A DNA stretch of 64,000 nt from Oceanobacillus arenosus (GCF_003369575.1 NZ_PIOC01000019.1:68082-132081); one strand, 5' to 3'; shown: positions 53,233-62,727, numbered from the stretch's first letter. Made by a program: numbers and translations. The notes: generated from the sequence alone by a model not told the origin.

Positions 53233-54000
53233 ATGGAAACGATTTTAGAAGCAAAGGATGTAAGCAAGACATTTGTTATTGGCGATAACAATCAACAGAC
53301 CATATTGAAAAGTATCAACATGCAGATGAAAAAAGGAGAAATGGTTGCAGTTATGGGGCCGTCTGGTTCTGGCAAATCGACGTTACTCTATAATATTAGC
53401 GGCATGGATCGGGTCACATCTGGAAGTGTTCGATTTAACAATCGGGAAATTTCATCCCTCTCCGAAAAGAATTTATCTAACATTCGCTTAAATAGAATGG
53501 GGTTTATTTTCCAAGATATTTACTTATTAAAAAACCTGTCAATCTTTGATAACATTGTCCTATCCGCATATTTGGCGAAGAATGAATCACGTGACAAGAT
53601 TAATCAGAGGGCGCTGGAATTAATGAAGAAAATGGGAATTGCTGAACTTGCGAACCATGATATTACGCAAGCCTCAGGTGGGCAATTACAAAGGGTCGCC
53701 ATTTGCAGGGCGCTAATTAATCAACCGGATATTGTCTTTGGCGATGAACCTACTGGAGCATTAAACTCTAAAGCTGCTGCCGATATTATGAAGATATTAG
53801 CAGAGATAAACGAAGCAGGAACGACAATAATGCTTGTCACACATGATGTCAAAATCGCTGCGAAAACAGAACGCGTTTTTTACATGCTGGATGGAAATAT
53901 TGTCGGTGAAAATCAGCTTGGTAAATACAAAGAGAGTAATAATGATAGTCAAATCAGGGAGGAAATACTTTCTAATTGGTTAAGGAAAATGGATTTTTAA
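53233..54000 (+). CDS. ABC transporter ATP-binding protein (MacB/LolD type)
   Basis: This 255-residue ATPase has Walker A GPSGSGKST (near residue 43), 'FIFQDIYLLKNLSIFDN' Q-loop, signature 'ASGGQLQR' (Ala replacing the usual Leu), Walker B 'IVFGDEPTGALNS' and 'LVTHD'. The 'DEPTGALNS' variant is typical of the MacB/BceA group. It partners the FtsX-like permease encoded directly upstream. Confidence 0.92.
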   Translation: METILEAKDVSKTFVIGDNNQQTILKSINMQMKKGEMVAVMGPSGSGKSTLLYNISGMDRVTSGSVRFNNREISSLSEKNLSNIRLNRMGFIFQDIYLLKNLSIFDNIVLSAYLAKNESRDKINQRALELMKKMGIAELANHDITQASGGQLQRVAICRALINQPDIVFGDEPTGALNSKAAADIMKILAEINEAGTTIMLVTHDVKIAAKTERVFYMLDGNIVGENQLGKYKESNNDSQIREEILSNWLRKMDF

Positions 54001-54189
54001 CTAAATCTACTAGGAAATAAAACTGGTGATAAATATAGTAAATCGATGAAATGCTGATTAATCACTCAATGTGTTCGCTTTCCCGCTGTTTTGCCTAATC
54101 CATTCAAGTGTGATAAAATTCTCTAGATATTATCGATTCAAGCAGTAAGACTGTTTGAAAACACTATACAATTGAAGGAGAAAAAACAC

Positions 54190-55647
54190 TTGAGAATAGA
54201 ACGATTGAAGCAGGAATGGTTTGGAAATGTGAAGGGCGATGTTTTGGCTGGAATTGTAGTGGCCTTAGCTTTAATTCCGGAAGCAATCGCCTTTTCAATT
54301 ATTGCTGGTGTAGATCCAATGATTGGACTCTATGCCTCATTTTGTATTGCAATTGTAATTGCCTTTGTTGGCGGACGTCCTGGTATGATTTCGGCAGCTA
54401 CTGGTGCAATGGCGATGCTAATGGTCAATTTAGTAGCATTGCATGGACTGGAGTATTTACTCGCAGCAACCATTCTAACCGGATTGATTCAAATTATTAT
54501 AGGTATTTTTAAATTAGCGGAATTAATGAAATTTGTTCCACGCTCTGTTATGATTGGCTTTGTAAATGCATTGGCGATCGTTATCTTTACAGCGCAATTG
54601 CAGCATTTCGTCGGAGAATCTTGGATAATGTATGCACTTGTAGGATTGACATTAGCAATTATTTATCTTTTTCCAAAAATTACAAAGGCTGTTCCAGCAA
54701 CATTAGTTGCGATTATCGTGATAACAGCTATCGTGATGATAGGAGATATAGGCGTTCGCAATGTTGGTGACATGGGAAATCTGTCGAAGCAGCTACCAGT
54801 GTTTCTATTCCCGCAGGTACCATTTTCATTTGAAACCTTTATGATTATTTTCCCGTATTCCTTATCATTAGCGATTGTTGGTTTAATTGAGACTTTATTA
54901 ACGTCTAATTTACTTGATGATATGACAAATACAGATAGTAATAAAAATAGGGAAGCCCGTGGTCAAGGAATCGCCAACATCGTTGCAGGTCTATTTGGCG
55001 GTATGGCGGGATGCGCCATGATTGGACAATCGGTAATCAATGTAAAATCTGGTGGCCGAGGCAGATTATCTACCTTCGTTGCAGGCGCATTTTTAATGTT
55101 CTTGATCGTCGTGTTAGGTGATTTCGTTGTCCAAATTCCTATGGCTGCACTTGTAGGTGTAATGATTATGGTTTCTATTAGTACGTTTGATTGGGCGGCG
55201 ATGAAAAATATCCGAAACGTACCGCGAACAGATGCAGTTGTTATGATCATCACTGTTGGTATCGTTCTAGCCACTAATAATCTATCATTAGGAGTTCTAG
55301 CGGGAGTCTTATTGAGCGCTATTTTCTTCGCAGTGAAAATCTCGAAAGTAAGGGTGCAAGATACACTTGATGTACAGGCAGGAAAACGAGTCTATTATGT
55401 AAAAGGTCAGCTATTCTTCGCATCTGTCAGTGATTTTGTTGATAAATTCAATTTTATAGACGAGGTTAAACAGGTAGAGATAGATTTAACCCATGCACAA
55501 TTATGGGATAGTTCTGCTACCGGTGCCCTTGATAAAATTGAACTGAAGTTTAGCCAAAACAATATCACGGTTCGATTCATTGGTCTGAATAAGGAAAGTC
55601 AGCAATTGAAAAATCGGATTAGTGGCGCTACAAGAAGTTCTAATTAA
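54190..55647 (+). CDS. SulP-family anion transporter with STAS domain
   Basis: This 485-residue protein has ten or more helices, the SulP N-terminal '[20 protein letters not shown]', '[17 protein letters not shown]' near 65, and a C-terminal STAS domain ('[16 protein letters not shown]' onward) with '[20 protein letters not shown]'. It probably carries sulfate, bicarbonate or another small anion. I chose TTG 54190 because AAGGAG (54175-54180) lies 9 nt before it; an upstream TTG (54172) overlaps that site. It ends at a strong hairpin. Confidence 0.88.
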   Translation: MRIERLKQEWFGNVKGDVLAGIVVALALIPEAIAFSIIAGVDPMIGLYASFCIAIVIAFVGGRPGMISAATGAMAMLMVNLVALHGLEYLLAATILTGLIQIIIGIFKLAELMKFVPRSVMIGFVNALAIVIFTAQLQHFVGESWIMYALVGLTLAIIYLFPKITKAVPATLVAIIVITAIVMIGDIGVRNVGDMGNLSKQLPVFLFPQVPFSFETFMIIFPYSLSLAIVGLIETLLTSNLLDDMTNTDSNKNREARGQGIANIVAGLFGGMAGCAMIGQSVINVKSGGRGRLSTFVAGAFLMFLIVVLGDFVVQIPMAALVGVMIMVSISTFDWAAMKNIRNVPRTDAVVMIITVGIVLATNNLSLGVLAGVLLSAIFFAVKISKVRVQDTLDVQAGKRVYYVKGQLFFASVSDFVDKFNFIDEVKQVEIDLTHAQLWDSSATGALDKIELKFSQNNITVRFIGLNKESQQLKNRISGATRSSN

Positions 55648-55653
55648 TGGATG

Positions 55654-55686
55654 GAATAGCCTCGAATGCAGCATTCGAGGCTATTC
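55654..55686 (+). terminator. Hairpin after the SulP gene
   Basis: GAATAGCCTCGAATG and its exact complement CATTCGAGGCTATTC pair over 15 bp around a 3-nt loop, 7 nt after the stop. Only a weak T/C-rich tail follows. Confidence 0.8.
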
Positions 55687-55694
55687 CTTCTCAA

Positions 55695-55816
55695 TCGACG
55701 CCCGAGTTGAATCGAGCGAGGCGCGTGCAGAATCGAGCGAGGCGCGTGCAGAATCGAGCGACGCCCGTGCAGATTCGAGCGACCCCCGCCCAAAATCGAG
55801 CGACAGCCCAGCCCTC
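55695..55816. repeat. 21-nt periodic repeat array 2 (TCGAGCG constant core)
   Basis: TCGAGCG occurs at 55712, 55733, 55754, 55775 and 55796, exactly 21 nt apart and on the same strand as array 1. The first two 21-mers are identical; later ones drift. A partial TCGACG at 55695 is out of register. It lies between two hairpins in a convergent intergenic gap. Confidence 0.85.
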
Positions 55817-55835
55817 TAATCAGGCGCAAACACCA

Positions 55836-55879
55836 AATAGGTATTACCCGGACTCAAGAACCCCCGGGTAATACCTATT
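55836..55879 (-). terminator. Bidirectional terminator between SulP and FAD oxidoreductase genes
   Basis: AATAGGTATTACCCGG (55836-55851) pairs perfectly with CCGGGTAATACCTATT (55864-55879). It abuts the minus-strand oxidoreductase stop. Confidence 0.85.
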
Positions 55880-56995
55880 CTATTTGATTGCCCCAGCAAC
55901 AATATAATCAGCTAAATCAATTTCTAATTCATTGCCAAGTGCAAGGTTTGCCAATTGCTTGCCAATAAATGGTCCCATCGTTAATCCAGATGATCCGAGT
56001 CCATTGGCAAGATATAATCCATCATAACCTGGCAGTGCACCGATGACGGGAAGAAAACCTGGTGTAAATGGGCGAAATCCGACTCTTGTCTCTAGAATAG
56101 TAGCATTGCTCAACCCCGGAGCAATTTCCATGGCATGGCCGATAATTTCATGTGCAGCCCCAACGGTTACACGGGTATCGAAGCCAGTGTCATTCTCGTG
56201 TGTCGTGCCAATGACAATTCTATCGTCAAACGCGAGCATGTACTGGCTGGATGGCGGCATGACAACAGGCCAATTGGATGTATCTACATTAGGAAGCTGT
56301 ACATGCATTATTTGTGCTTTTTGTGGCGTAACGTCAAATGATATATCTAGTGGCTCAAAAAGTTCGTTCATCCAAGCGCCAGCAGCTGCGATAACAGTAT
56401 CCGCCACTATTGTTGTATCATTAACGGAAACACCAATAATCTTGTTGCCAACACCCACCAAACTGGCATCACCAATAATTGTACTTGCACCATGCTTTGC
56501 TGCAGCACGAAGTAATGAATCTCTTAATTTCCTGCCATCGACACGTGCAGCCCCACTAATATGTACAGAACGATATGCATCTGAAAGAATAGGGAACAGG
56601 CTTCTAGTTTGTTCCACATCAAGAAGCGTCACTTCTCCAATTTCAGGGGCATCTTCCAGGCGTTTCAATGCACGATCCCTTATGGCGATTAATTTATTCT
56701 CATCCGTATGTAAACTAATGGCGCCAACCCGCGAGTAACCAGTATCCGCTTCGCCATCTTTTGCCAACTGATCAATTAAATCAGGGTATAGTCCTGCCCC
56801 ATTCTTGGCTAAACGATACCATGCTTTATTGCGACGTTGTGAAATCCATGGGCATACAATGCCAGCAGCAGCGTCCGTTGCTTGCCCTTTTTGCTTTCTA
56901 TCAATGATAACGACCTCGGCCCCTTGCTTTGCTAAAAAATATGCAGTACTCGCACCAAGAATCCCACTACCAATGATAATTATCTTCTTACGCAT
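55880..56995 (-). CDS. FAD-dependent amino-acid oxidase/dehydrogenase (DAO family)
   Basis: This 371-residue flavoprotein has the N-terminal dinucleotide fold 'IIIIGSGILGASTAYFLAK' with 'VVIIDRK', then 'AAGIVCPWISQRR', a middle substrate domain and a C-terminal 'YLANGLGSSGLTMGPFIGKQ' that closes the FAD site. This is the D-amino acid oxidase/glycine oxidase/DadA fold; the exact amine substrate is unknown. It is transcribed from the minus strand directly after the DinB gene (2-nt gap), whose end contains its ribosome site, so the two form an operon. Confidence 0.88.
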   Translation of the reverse strand: MRKKIIIIGSGILGASTAYFLAKQGAEVVIIDRKQKGQATDAAAGIVCPWISQRRNKAWYRLAKNGAGLYPDLIDQLAKDGEADTGYSRVGAISLHTDENKLIAIRDRALKRLEDAPEIGEVTLLDVEQTRSLFPILSDAYRSVHISGAARVDGRKLRDSLLRAAAKHGASTIIGDASLVGVGNKIIGVSVNDTTIVADTVIAAAGAWMNELFEPLDISFDVTPQKAQIMHVQLPNVDTSNWPVVMPPSSQYMLAFDDRIVIGTTHENDTGFDTRVTVGAAHEIIGHAMEIAPGLSNATILETRVGFRPFTPGFLPVIGALPGYDGLYLANGLGSSGLTMGPFIGKQLANLALGNELEIDLADYIVAGAIK

Positions 56996-56996
56996 C

Positions 56997-57452
56997 TTAT
57001 TTTGCTTCCACCACTTGTCTCATCGCTTTTATTTTTCCAAGATGTTCCGCTTCATGATGACCGATCATGATTAACAGATCTTCATAGGATTCAATATGAC
57101 CGAATGGGACTTTAAACGGTACATTAGTTTTCCAAAATAATTCATCAAACTGATTGACACGCTCTTGCTGGTCCACTAAATATGTCGTTAGTTCTTCTAA
57201 TGTCGGAGCTGTCATAGTCCAATCAGCTGGTTTTGTTCCTGAACTAAATAATTCCGCGTACTCCTTAGGAAAATGCTCAGATTTCTTAGGATATATAAAA
57301 AGAAATTTCTCAGTAAAAACGAGCACATGGCCAAGATGCCAGCGAATTGTATTATTAAAATATTTTGCCTGAATATCAGCTGTATTTTCATCCAAATCCT
57401 GGATAAACGTAAGTAATGACGTTCTAGTTAAATTAAATTGTTTTTTTGACAT
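56997..57452 (-). CDS. DinB-family protein
   Basis: This 151-residue four-helix DinB/YfiT-like protein has potential metal-binding histidines: 'RWHLGHVLVFTEKF' (near residue 40) and 'IGHHEAEHLGKIKAMRQ' (near 132). Many members are thiol-dependent transferases or have no known role. ATG 57452 is preferred over an upstream in-frame start because AAGGAGG lies just before it. It is co-transcribed with the FAD oxidoreductase. Confidence 0.85.
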   Translation of the reverse strand: MSKKQFNLTRTSLLTFIQDLDENTADIQAKYFNNTIRWHLGHVLVFTEKFLFIYPKKSEHFPKEYAELFSSGTKPADWTMTAPTLEELTTYLVDQQERVNQFDELFWKTNVPFKVPFGHIESYEDLLIMIGHHEAEHLGKIKAMRQVVEAK

Positions 57453-57580
57453 AATAATTCCTCCTTGGTATATCAATGTAAAGTATAGATTATTTTGTAA
57501 GACATTGAAAGTAATTGCATTATTATGGAGGAAAATGGTGTATCCATACAGAATTAATATAGGACAGGAGGAAGGACCAG

Positions 57581-58135
57581 ATGAAACAGAAAAACATAAT
57601 CGGCAGGATATTGTTTTATTTAGGAATAGTAGTAATTATTATTGGCATTATTCATTCGATCGTTAATTCATTTCAAATTAACTATATGGATCCGTACGGG
57701 CAAGAGGATTATAAATTTTATTGGAGCTCGTTTTTATATTTATTTCCCACAGCACTTCTTTATGGATCGATATCGATTGGAATATCAGAGGTCATTCGTC
57801 TACTAGATTCAATCAATCGGAAGGAACTTCCATCGATTTTGACGGTAGGAGAAAAAGTAAGAAGTAATGAAAGCATTCCGATGATTAGCGCTGAAAAACA
57901 AGAGTTTTGGGAAATAAGTGATATCGAGGAAGAAAAGATTTACGAGTTGTTTGCGGATAAGGCAATATTAGAAATCACTCCATATATCGTAAAAGGTTAT
58001 TGTGTCGTGAAATTACAAGATTATAATGGACCACTAAAACCTTTCGTTAGAGTACTTGATCTGAACGGCGGAAATCCAATAGAAGTACAAAATACTGACA
58101 GAAGAAAACAAATAATCGAATGGTATAATAAATAG
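57581..58135 (+). CDS. Membrane-anchored protein of unknown function
   Basis: This 184-residue protein has two N-terminal helices (residues ~8-28 and ~48-68) followed by a ~110-residue soluble domain with alternating charge ('[20 protein letters not shown]'). GGAGGAAGG precedes the ATG. No family recognised; the two-helix plus cytoplasmic domain layout suggests a membrane-tethered regulator or stress protein, which is speculation. Confidence 0.65.
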   Translation: MKQKNIIGRILFYLGIVVIIIGIIHSIVNSFQINYMDPYGQEDYKFYWSSFLYLFPTALLYGSISIGISEVIRLLDSINRKELPSILTVGEKVRSNESIPMISAEKQEFWEISDIEEEKIYELFADKAILEITPYIVKGYCVVKLQDYNGPLKPFVRVLDLNGGNPIEVQNTDRRKQIIEWYNK

Positions 58136-58235
58136 TGCATATACACTAAAAAAGTTATGTGTAATAGTACTCTTTTTTGTCAAAAGTATGATAATCTTAT
58201 ATAGTGAAACGCTATACATAGAAGGAGATATGGAT

Positions 58236-59165
58236 ATGTCAAAAACATTAATCTTCGGGCATAAGAGCCCTGATACAGATACAATCTGTTCTGCACTTGC
58301 ATATGCTGATTTGAAAAATAAACTTGGTGAAACGGCAGAGCCTGCAAGACTTGGTGCTGTGAATAAAGAAACACAATTTGCACTAGATTATTTTGGTGTG
58401 GAAGCACCAAAATTCATTGAAAAAGTGGGTTCGGAAGTGGATGCCGTAATTCTAGTCGATCATAATGAATTTCAACAAAGCGTTGATAATATCAAAGATG
58501 TTCGAATTGCTGAGGTAATCGATCATCATCGCATTGCTAATTTCGAAACAAAAGACCCAATCTATTTTCGCGCAGAACCTGTTGGCTGTACAGCGACAAT
58601 TTTAAATAAAATGTATAAAGAAAATGGCATTGTAGTTACGAAAGAAGTTGCTGGACTTTTAGTTTCTGCAATCATTTCTGATTCATTATTACTAAAATCA
58701 CCAACATGCACAAAAGAGGATGTCGATGCAGCTCATGAATTAGCGGCAATCGCAGGAATTGAGCTTGGGACTTATGGGTTAGACATGCTACAAGCTGGTG
58801 CTGATTTAAGTGACAAGACAGCTGCAGATATTATCTCATTGGATTCCAAAGTGTTCGTAATGGGTGATGCAAAAGTTGAAATTGCGCAAGTAAATGCTGT
58901 AGATATTGCGAAGGTTTATGAAAATCAGGCAGATTTAGAAGCAGAAATCGCAAAAGTAATCGAGGAAAAAGATCTTGATTTATTCTTGTTAGCAGTAACA
59001 GATATTATCAATAATGATTCTGAAGCATTAGCATTAGGAAAAGGTCAAGAAAAAGTGGAGCAGGCATTCCATGTAACGCTTGATAATAATCGCGCACTGC
59101 TTAAAGGCGTTGTATCACGTAAAAAACAAATTGTAACAGTATTGACGACTGAATTTACGAAATAA
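58236..59165 (+). CDS. ppaC: Manganese-dependent inorganic pyrophosphatase
   Basis: This 309-residue family II pyrophosphatase hydrolyses PPi to phosphate and so pulls biosynthetic reactions forward in the cytoplasm. The DHH-phosphoesterase metal motifs are clear: '[15 protein letters not shown]' (His/Asp/Asp near 7-15), 'VDHNE' near 75, 'VIDHHRI' near 97, and a C-terminal '[10 protein letters not shown]' substrate-binding Arg-Lys-Lys. ATG 58236 is the start, 8 nt after AAGGAG; an upstream frame extension begins before the ribosome site. It ends at a strong terminator. Confidence 0.96.
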   Translation: MSKTLIFGHKSPDTDTICSALAYADLKNKLGETAEPARLGAVNKETQFALDYFGVEAPKFIEKVGSEVDAVILVDHNEFQQSVDNIKDVRIAEVIDHHRIANFETKDPIYFRAEPVGCTATILNKMYKENGIVVTKEVAGLLVSAIISDSLLLKSPTCTKEDVDAAHELAAIAGIELGTYGLDMLQAGADLSDKTAADIISLDSKVFVMGDAKVEIAQVNAVDIAKVYENQADLEAEIAKVIEEKDLDLFLLAVTDIINNDSEALALGKGQEKVEQAFHVTLDNNRALLKGVVSRKKQIVTVLTTEFTK

Positions 59166-59171
59166 GTGAGG

Positions 59172-59210
59172 AAGGCCGAGGAGAGATTAATTCTTTCCTC
59201 GGCCTTTTTT
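59172..59210 (+). terminator. Terminator of ppaC
   Basis: AAGGCCGAGGA (59172-59182) pairs with TCCTCGGCCTT (59196-59206) and is followed by a T-run. Confidence 0.9.
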
Positions 59211-59297
59211 GTTCTAGTTGAAAATATAAATACTATTTTACGAATAAGTGCAACCAAGCTTTTCTAATATAGGCATAGGAAACTATTTCATGCAAAA

Positions 59298-59329
59298 TAA
59301 AAAGGACTTCCCATTAGAGAAGTCCTTTT
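59298..59329 (-). terminator. Terminator of the cold-shock gene
   Basis: On the minus strand AAAAGGACTTC pairs with GAAGTCCTTTT (59319-59329 with 59300-59310), then a U-rich tail. It lies 13 nt after the cold-shock gene stop. Confidence 0.88.
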
Positions 59330-59341
59330 CTATTAAAGAGC

Positions 59342-59542
59342 TTACGCTTTGTTAACGTTAGCTGCTTGTGGTCCACGGTTACCTTCTTCGATATCGAAAG
59401 TTACTTCTTGACCTTCGTCTAAAGATTTGAAACCTTCACCTTGGATTGCAGAGAAATGTACGAATACGTCATCTCCACCTTCAACTTCGATGAAACCGAA
59501 ACCTTTATCTGCGTTAAACCATTTTACTGTACCTTTGCTCAT
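59342..59542 (-). CDS. Cold-shock protein (CSD, CspA/CspB family)
   Basis: This 66-residue single-domain nucleic-acid chaperone has RNP1 'KGFGFIE' and RNP2 'VFVHF', the complete cold-shock fold length and an acidic C-terminal half. ATG 59542 follows GGAGG by 8 nt; an upstream in-frame ATG is rejected. A ~130-nt untranslated leader (to about 59670, where a TATACT -10 element lies on the minus strand) is in the range of cold-shock leaders that regulate translation. Confidence 0.95.
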   Translation of the reverse strand: MSKGTVKWFNADKGFGFIEVEGGDDVFVHFSAIQGEGFKSLDEGQEVTFDIEEGNRGPQAANVNKA

Positions 59543-59843
59543 TAAAAAAACCTCCATGTGCTGTTTGCACGTTTATTACTATTTTTGTTCTAGATAATAA
59601 TCAAGAATAATCACTTAAAAGTCAAAACTTATATCTTGTATCGTTCACGAACAACAATAATTATTCTTAGTATAGCACCAAAGTTTAAAAATGTATACCT
59701 TTTTGATAAAAAATATTTTTTTGGTAGAATCTCTGATGATACGTCAGCATTTGAATGCTTCTTTTCGATTTGGCGAGAGCAAATTTGCATAATTAATGGC
59801 TAGCGATGAAAACTAAACCAATAAAGGAAGGGAGGAATGGAAT
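59543..59843. other. Divergent intergenic region with csp leader
   Basis: Contains the AT-rich cold-shock leader and promoter on the minus strand and the upstream region of sspP on the plus strand. No other gene seen. Confidence 0.45.
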
Positions 59844-59996
59844 ATGGCAGGGAAACCAAAAGGTCCGAAACAGCAAAATCGAGTCAATTTACCACAAAGT
59901 CCGGAGCAACCATATGGCGAACCATTAAGCGGATCGAAAAAGGTGAAAAATGCAAATCACTCTAGACAAAATACGAATAAAAGTCATGGGCTGTAA
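59844..59996 (+). CDS. sspP: Small acid-soluble spore protein P
   Basis: This 50-residue hydrophilic protein's C-terminal half reads 'EPLSGSKKVKNANHSRQN' followed by a His-containing tail, closely following the SspP consensus I recall ('EPLSGSKKVKNRNHTRQ'). SspP is a minor spore-core protein made in the forespore. AAGGGAGG (59828-59835) is 8 nt before the ATG. It shows that the host forms endospores. Expression would be by a forespore sigma factor; no promoter is confidently assigned. Confidence 0.88.
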   Translation: MAGKPKGPKQQNRVNLPQSPEQPYGEPLSGSKKVKNANHSRQNTNKSHGL

Positions 59997-60023
59997 ATAA
60001 ATTCGCTATAAATCGTTCTAATC

Positions 60024-60055
60024 AGGAGCATAATCGAAACGATATTGCTCCTTTT
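60024..60055 (+). terminator. Terminator of sspP
   Basis: AGGAGCA...TCG and CGA...TGCTCCT form a ~12-bp stem with one mismatch and an AAA loop, ending in TTTT. Confidence 0.82.
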
Positions 60056-60148
60056 ATATTTTGTTTATTTAAATCCCCTCATCTTTGCTAGGTTTATCGT
60101 ATAATTAAATTATTCGGGTAGTATATTTAGAAAGAGGGATGATAGAGC

Positions 60149-60535
60149 GTGTGGCAAGAGTTTAAAGAATTTGCGTTTAAAGGAAATGTAATCGACCTTG
60201 CAGTTGGGGTAGTAATTGGTGCTGCCTTCGGTGGAATCGTCACATCATTTGTTGAAAACATTATCACACCACTGATTGGAATGCTGATGGGTGGCATCGA
60301 TTTTACAGGACTTAAAGTTACAATTGGTGATGCAGAGGTATTATATGGTAATTTCATCCAGTCGTTTGTAGATTTCCTTATCATTGCATTTGCAATTTTC
60401 CTAGCTATTCGGTTTATAAGCAAATTTAAACATAAAGAAGTGGAAGTTGAAGAGGAAGAGGAAATCAACGCACAGGAACTACTCCTCACTGAAATTAGAG
60501 ACCTATTAAAGGAACAAAATAAAAACAATGTATGA
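60149..60535 (+). CDS. mscL: Large-conductance mechanosensitive channel
   Basis: This 128-residue protein has an N-terminal amphipathic helix 'WQEFKEFAFKGNVIDLAVGV', a Gly-rich first membrane helix ('VVIGAAFGGIVTSFVENII'), a second helix (near 72-92) and a charged C-terminal helix ('EVEEEEEINAQELLL'). It opens on membrane tension to release solutes after hypo-osmotic shock, complementing the glycine betaine importer. The start is GTG 60149, with GAGGGA upstream. Confidence 0.95.
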   Translation: MWQEFKEFAFKGNVIDLAVGVVIGAAFGGIVTSFVENIITPLIGMLMGGIDFTGLKVTIGDAEVLYGNFIQSFVDFLIIAFAIFLAIRFISKFKHKEVEVEEEEEINAQELLLTEIRDLLKEQNKNNV

Positions 60536-60544
60536 CCACATAAA

Positions 60545-60580
60545 AAAACACTTCCAGTAATAAGATTGGAAGTGTTTTTT
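60545..60580. terminator. Bidirectional terminator between mscL and yidC
   Basis: AAAACACTTCCA (60545-60556) pairs with TGGAAGTGTTTT (60567-60578), with A- and T-runs on both sides. It serves mscL and the convergent yidC. Confidence 0.88.
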
Positions 60581-60627
60581 ATTGAATGACGAAGTGCAAA
60601 TCTTACATCATCGAGCAAAGCCCCATA

Positions 60628-61425
60628 TTATTTTGCTTGATTCGGTGCATACATTTTTTGTGCAATTAGTGTTTGGACAATCATGAAGATTCCACCAACA
60701 GCCCAGTATAATGGCAATGCGGCAGGCGCATTAAGTGAGATGAAGCCGATCATGATCGGTGAAAGTAATCCCATAATCGCCATTTGCTTGCGCATTTGTG
60801 GCTCCATGGTCTTTTGCGAAACCTTAAATTGTAGATAATAGACGACCACAGCAATGATGGTTATGATAATATCCGTTTGTCCTAAATCGAACCATAAGAA
60901 AGAATGGGTTGCGATTTCAGGAGTTCTGCGAATCGCGTAATAAAATGCGATTAGAATTGGAAACTGAATGAGCATTGGTAAACACCCACTAAGTGACGCC
61001 AGTGGATTCATATCATGCTTTTGATAGATTTGCATCATTTCTTGCTGTTTCTTCGTTTGTGATGCAGTATCTTTTTTATTCTCATATTTCTTTTGCAGTG
61101 CATCCAATTCTGGTTTGATGACACTCATTTTGTCACGCATTTGCATGCTGCTCTTTGTTTGTTTTAATAAAAATGGCATTAATACGAGACGAATAATTAA
61201 TGTAATAATGATGATCGATAAACCATAATTATCGCTAAATAACCCGGCGATGCCTTTAATTAATCGTGAAAATGAATAGACAAAGTAATGATCGAACCAA
61301 CCAGTTGTGTTTGCATCGATTGGTTCATTTACTGCACCTTGACATCCTGCCAGTAATGTAACTAAAAGAAGCAAGAAGATAAGCTTATATTTTTTAAAGA
61401 ACGTGAATACAGATGTTTTTTCCAT
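60628..61425 (-). CDS. yidC: YidC/Oxa1-family membrane protein insertase (lipoprotein type)
   Basis: This 265-residue insertase has the Gram-positive SpoIIIJ/YqjG architecture: a lipoprotein signal with lipobox LLAGC (Cys ~28), five membrane helices and a coiled-coil hairpin ('DALQKKYENKKDTASQTKKQQ', residues ~108-128). The conserved groove Arg is in 'LIIRLVLMPFLLKQ'. It inserts small membrane proteins with or without SecYEG. GAGGAGG precedes the ATG. The location next to mscL rather than rnpA suggests the second, YqjG-like paralogue. Confidence 0.93.
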   Translation of the reverse strand: MEKTSVFTFFKKYKLIFLLLLVTLLAGCQGAVNEPIDANTTGWFDHYFVYSFSRLIKGIAGLFSDNYGLSIIIITLIIRLVLMPFLLKQTKSSMQMRDKMSVIKPELDALQKKYENKKDTASQTKKQQEMMQIYQKHDMNPLASLSGCLPMLIQFPILIAFYYAIRRTPEIATHSFLWFDLGQTDIIITIIAVVVYYLQFKVSQKTMEPQMRKQMAIMGLLSPIMIGFISLNAPAALPLYWAVGGIFMIVQTLIAQKMYAPNQAK

Positions 61426-61742
61426 TGTTGACCTCCTCGATTTTTATCCAGTGTAGAAGTCGAGTTGGAATGTGGATCATTATCGTCGTCAGGAATTTCG
61501 ATTCGTTTCGTTTTATTCGTAAGCCAATTGTGGATTTTAATCACTCCCGTAATCGGTTGCTGTTTTGGTAGTGATTGTATCTTTAGTGCATGGCTTTTTC
61601 GAATAAAAGCATGGTTCTTATACACGGTACAGCGCAAATCTAGCTGAATATAATCGAAATAAACGACCGATAGTAAAAAGCTTAAATAAAGATAGATTGG
61701 CGAGAAATCACTCAGTAATTCATTTAGCAATTCTAATAACAT
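61362..61742 (-). CDS. Membrane-associated protein of unknown function overlapping yidC
   Basis: This 126-residue ORF has a near-perfect ribosome site, AAAGGAGGTGA, ending 6 nt before the ATG, better than that of yidC itself. It has one N-terminal hydrophobic segment (~14-30: 'SPIYLYLSFLLSVVYFDY'), then a basic stretch, then an Asp/Asn/Ser-rich tail. Its last 64 nt overlap the yidC start in another frame, which argues for translational coupling. Not recognised; a truncation or frameshift near its 3' end cannot be excluded. Confidence 0.6.
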   Translation of the reverse strand: MLLELLNELLSDFSPIYLYLSFLLSVVYFDYIQLDLRCTVYKNHAFIRKSHALKIQSLPKQQPITGVIKIHNWLTNKTKRIEIPDDDNDPHSNSTSTLDKNRGGQQWKKHLYSRSLKNISLSSCFF

Positions 61743-61938
61743 CTATATTCACCTCCTTTAAAATCACAAGTAAGTCCCGTTCTGTTCATACGTTTTCCGG
61801 TTCGAAAGGTTTCATGATTATTACTAGAACATTATAACGCGAATGATTCATACTTCCAACCGAGAATGCTGATATAAGAATAATCTGTTTATTTTCCGGA
61901 ATTTTCGCTATAATCTAAATGGAAGGTGGAGATAAAAT

Positions 61939-62727
61939 ATGGCAATCATTCAAGATTCTTGGTTTACTGTTACAAAAATAGATAAATCAACATTCGCAAT
62001 TAGTGAGTATGGGCATTGGGAAAAGGTACATTCTTTTCTACTGATAGGAACAAATAAAGCTGCTTTGATTGATACTGGACTTGGAATCGATAATATAAAG
62101 CGAATAACCGATCAATTAACGGATTTGCCAATCATTGTAATCACTACTCATGTCCATACAGATCATATTGGTAGCCACAAGCAATTCTCTGAGTTTTATG
62201 TGCACGAGGCGGAATCGGATTGGCTAATCAATGGAATCGAAGGATTATCGCTGGAGCAAATTAGAATAAATATTGGGCGGGATATTACCAAAGCAACACC
62301 AACATCATTTAGCCCTGTTACTTATACACCTTTTCAAGGAGAGCCAACAGGTCTATTAGTTGATGGAGACAAGATTGATATTGGTAATCGACTGTTAGAA
62401 ATTATACATACACCAGGTCATTCCCCAGGACACTGCTGCATATATGAAGAAGCGAGAGGCTACTTGTTCACCGGAGATTTGCTTTATATGGAGACACCGA
62501 TTTATGCCTTTTACCCTACGACAGATCCTGAACAATTAGTAAATTCATTAGAGAGAATTGCAAAAATAGAGAATGTAAAAGTGGTTTATGGTTCACATAA
62601 TCAGCTTGGAATTGATGTTGTGATTTTGGATGAAGTATTGGAAGCGGTGAGAGAACTTCGATATAGGGATGTGGTTAGGCATGGAACAGGAATCCATAAA
62701 TTTAAGGGATTCAGTGTTCAATTTTAG
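61939..62727 (+). CDS. Metallo-beta-lactamase-fold hydrolase
   Basis: This 262-residue MBL-fold protein has the metal motif 'THVHTDHIGSH' (near residue 72), 'HTPGHSPGHCCIYE' (near 158), 'LFTGDLLY' and 'VVYGSHNQ' near the C-terminus. The family includes glyoxalase II-like thioesterases and lactonases. No signal peptide; substrate unknown. GGAAGGTGGAG precedes the ATG. Confidence 0.88.
   Translation: MAIIQDSWFTVTKIDKSTFAISEYGHWEKVHSFLLIGTNKAALIDTGLGIDNIKRITDQLTDLPIIVITTHVHTDHIGSHKQFSEFYVHEAESDWLINGIEGLSLEQIRINIGRDITKATPTSFSPVTYTPFQGEPTGLLVDGDKIDIGNRLLEIIHTPGHSPGHCCIYEEARGYLFTGDLLYMETPIYAFYPTTDPEQLVNSLERIAKIENVKVVYGSHNQLGIDVVILDEVLEAVRELRYRDVVRHGTGIHKFKGFSVQF

Noticed and set aside
55622..55819. 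Coding ORF with Ser-Ser-Glu-Ala-Arg repeats across array 2
   Set aside because: Open only because the 21-nt unit is a multiple of three; no ribosome site, begins inside the SulP gene and reads through its terminator.
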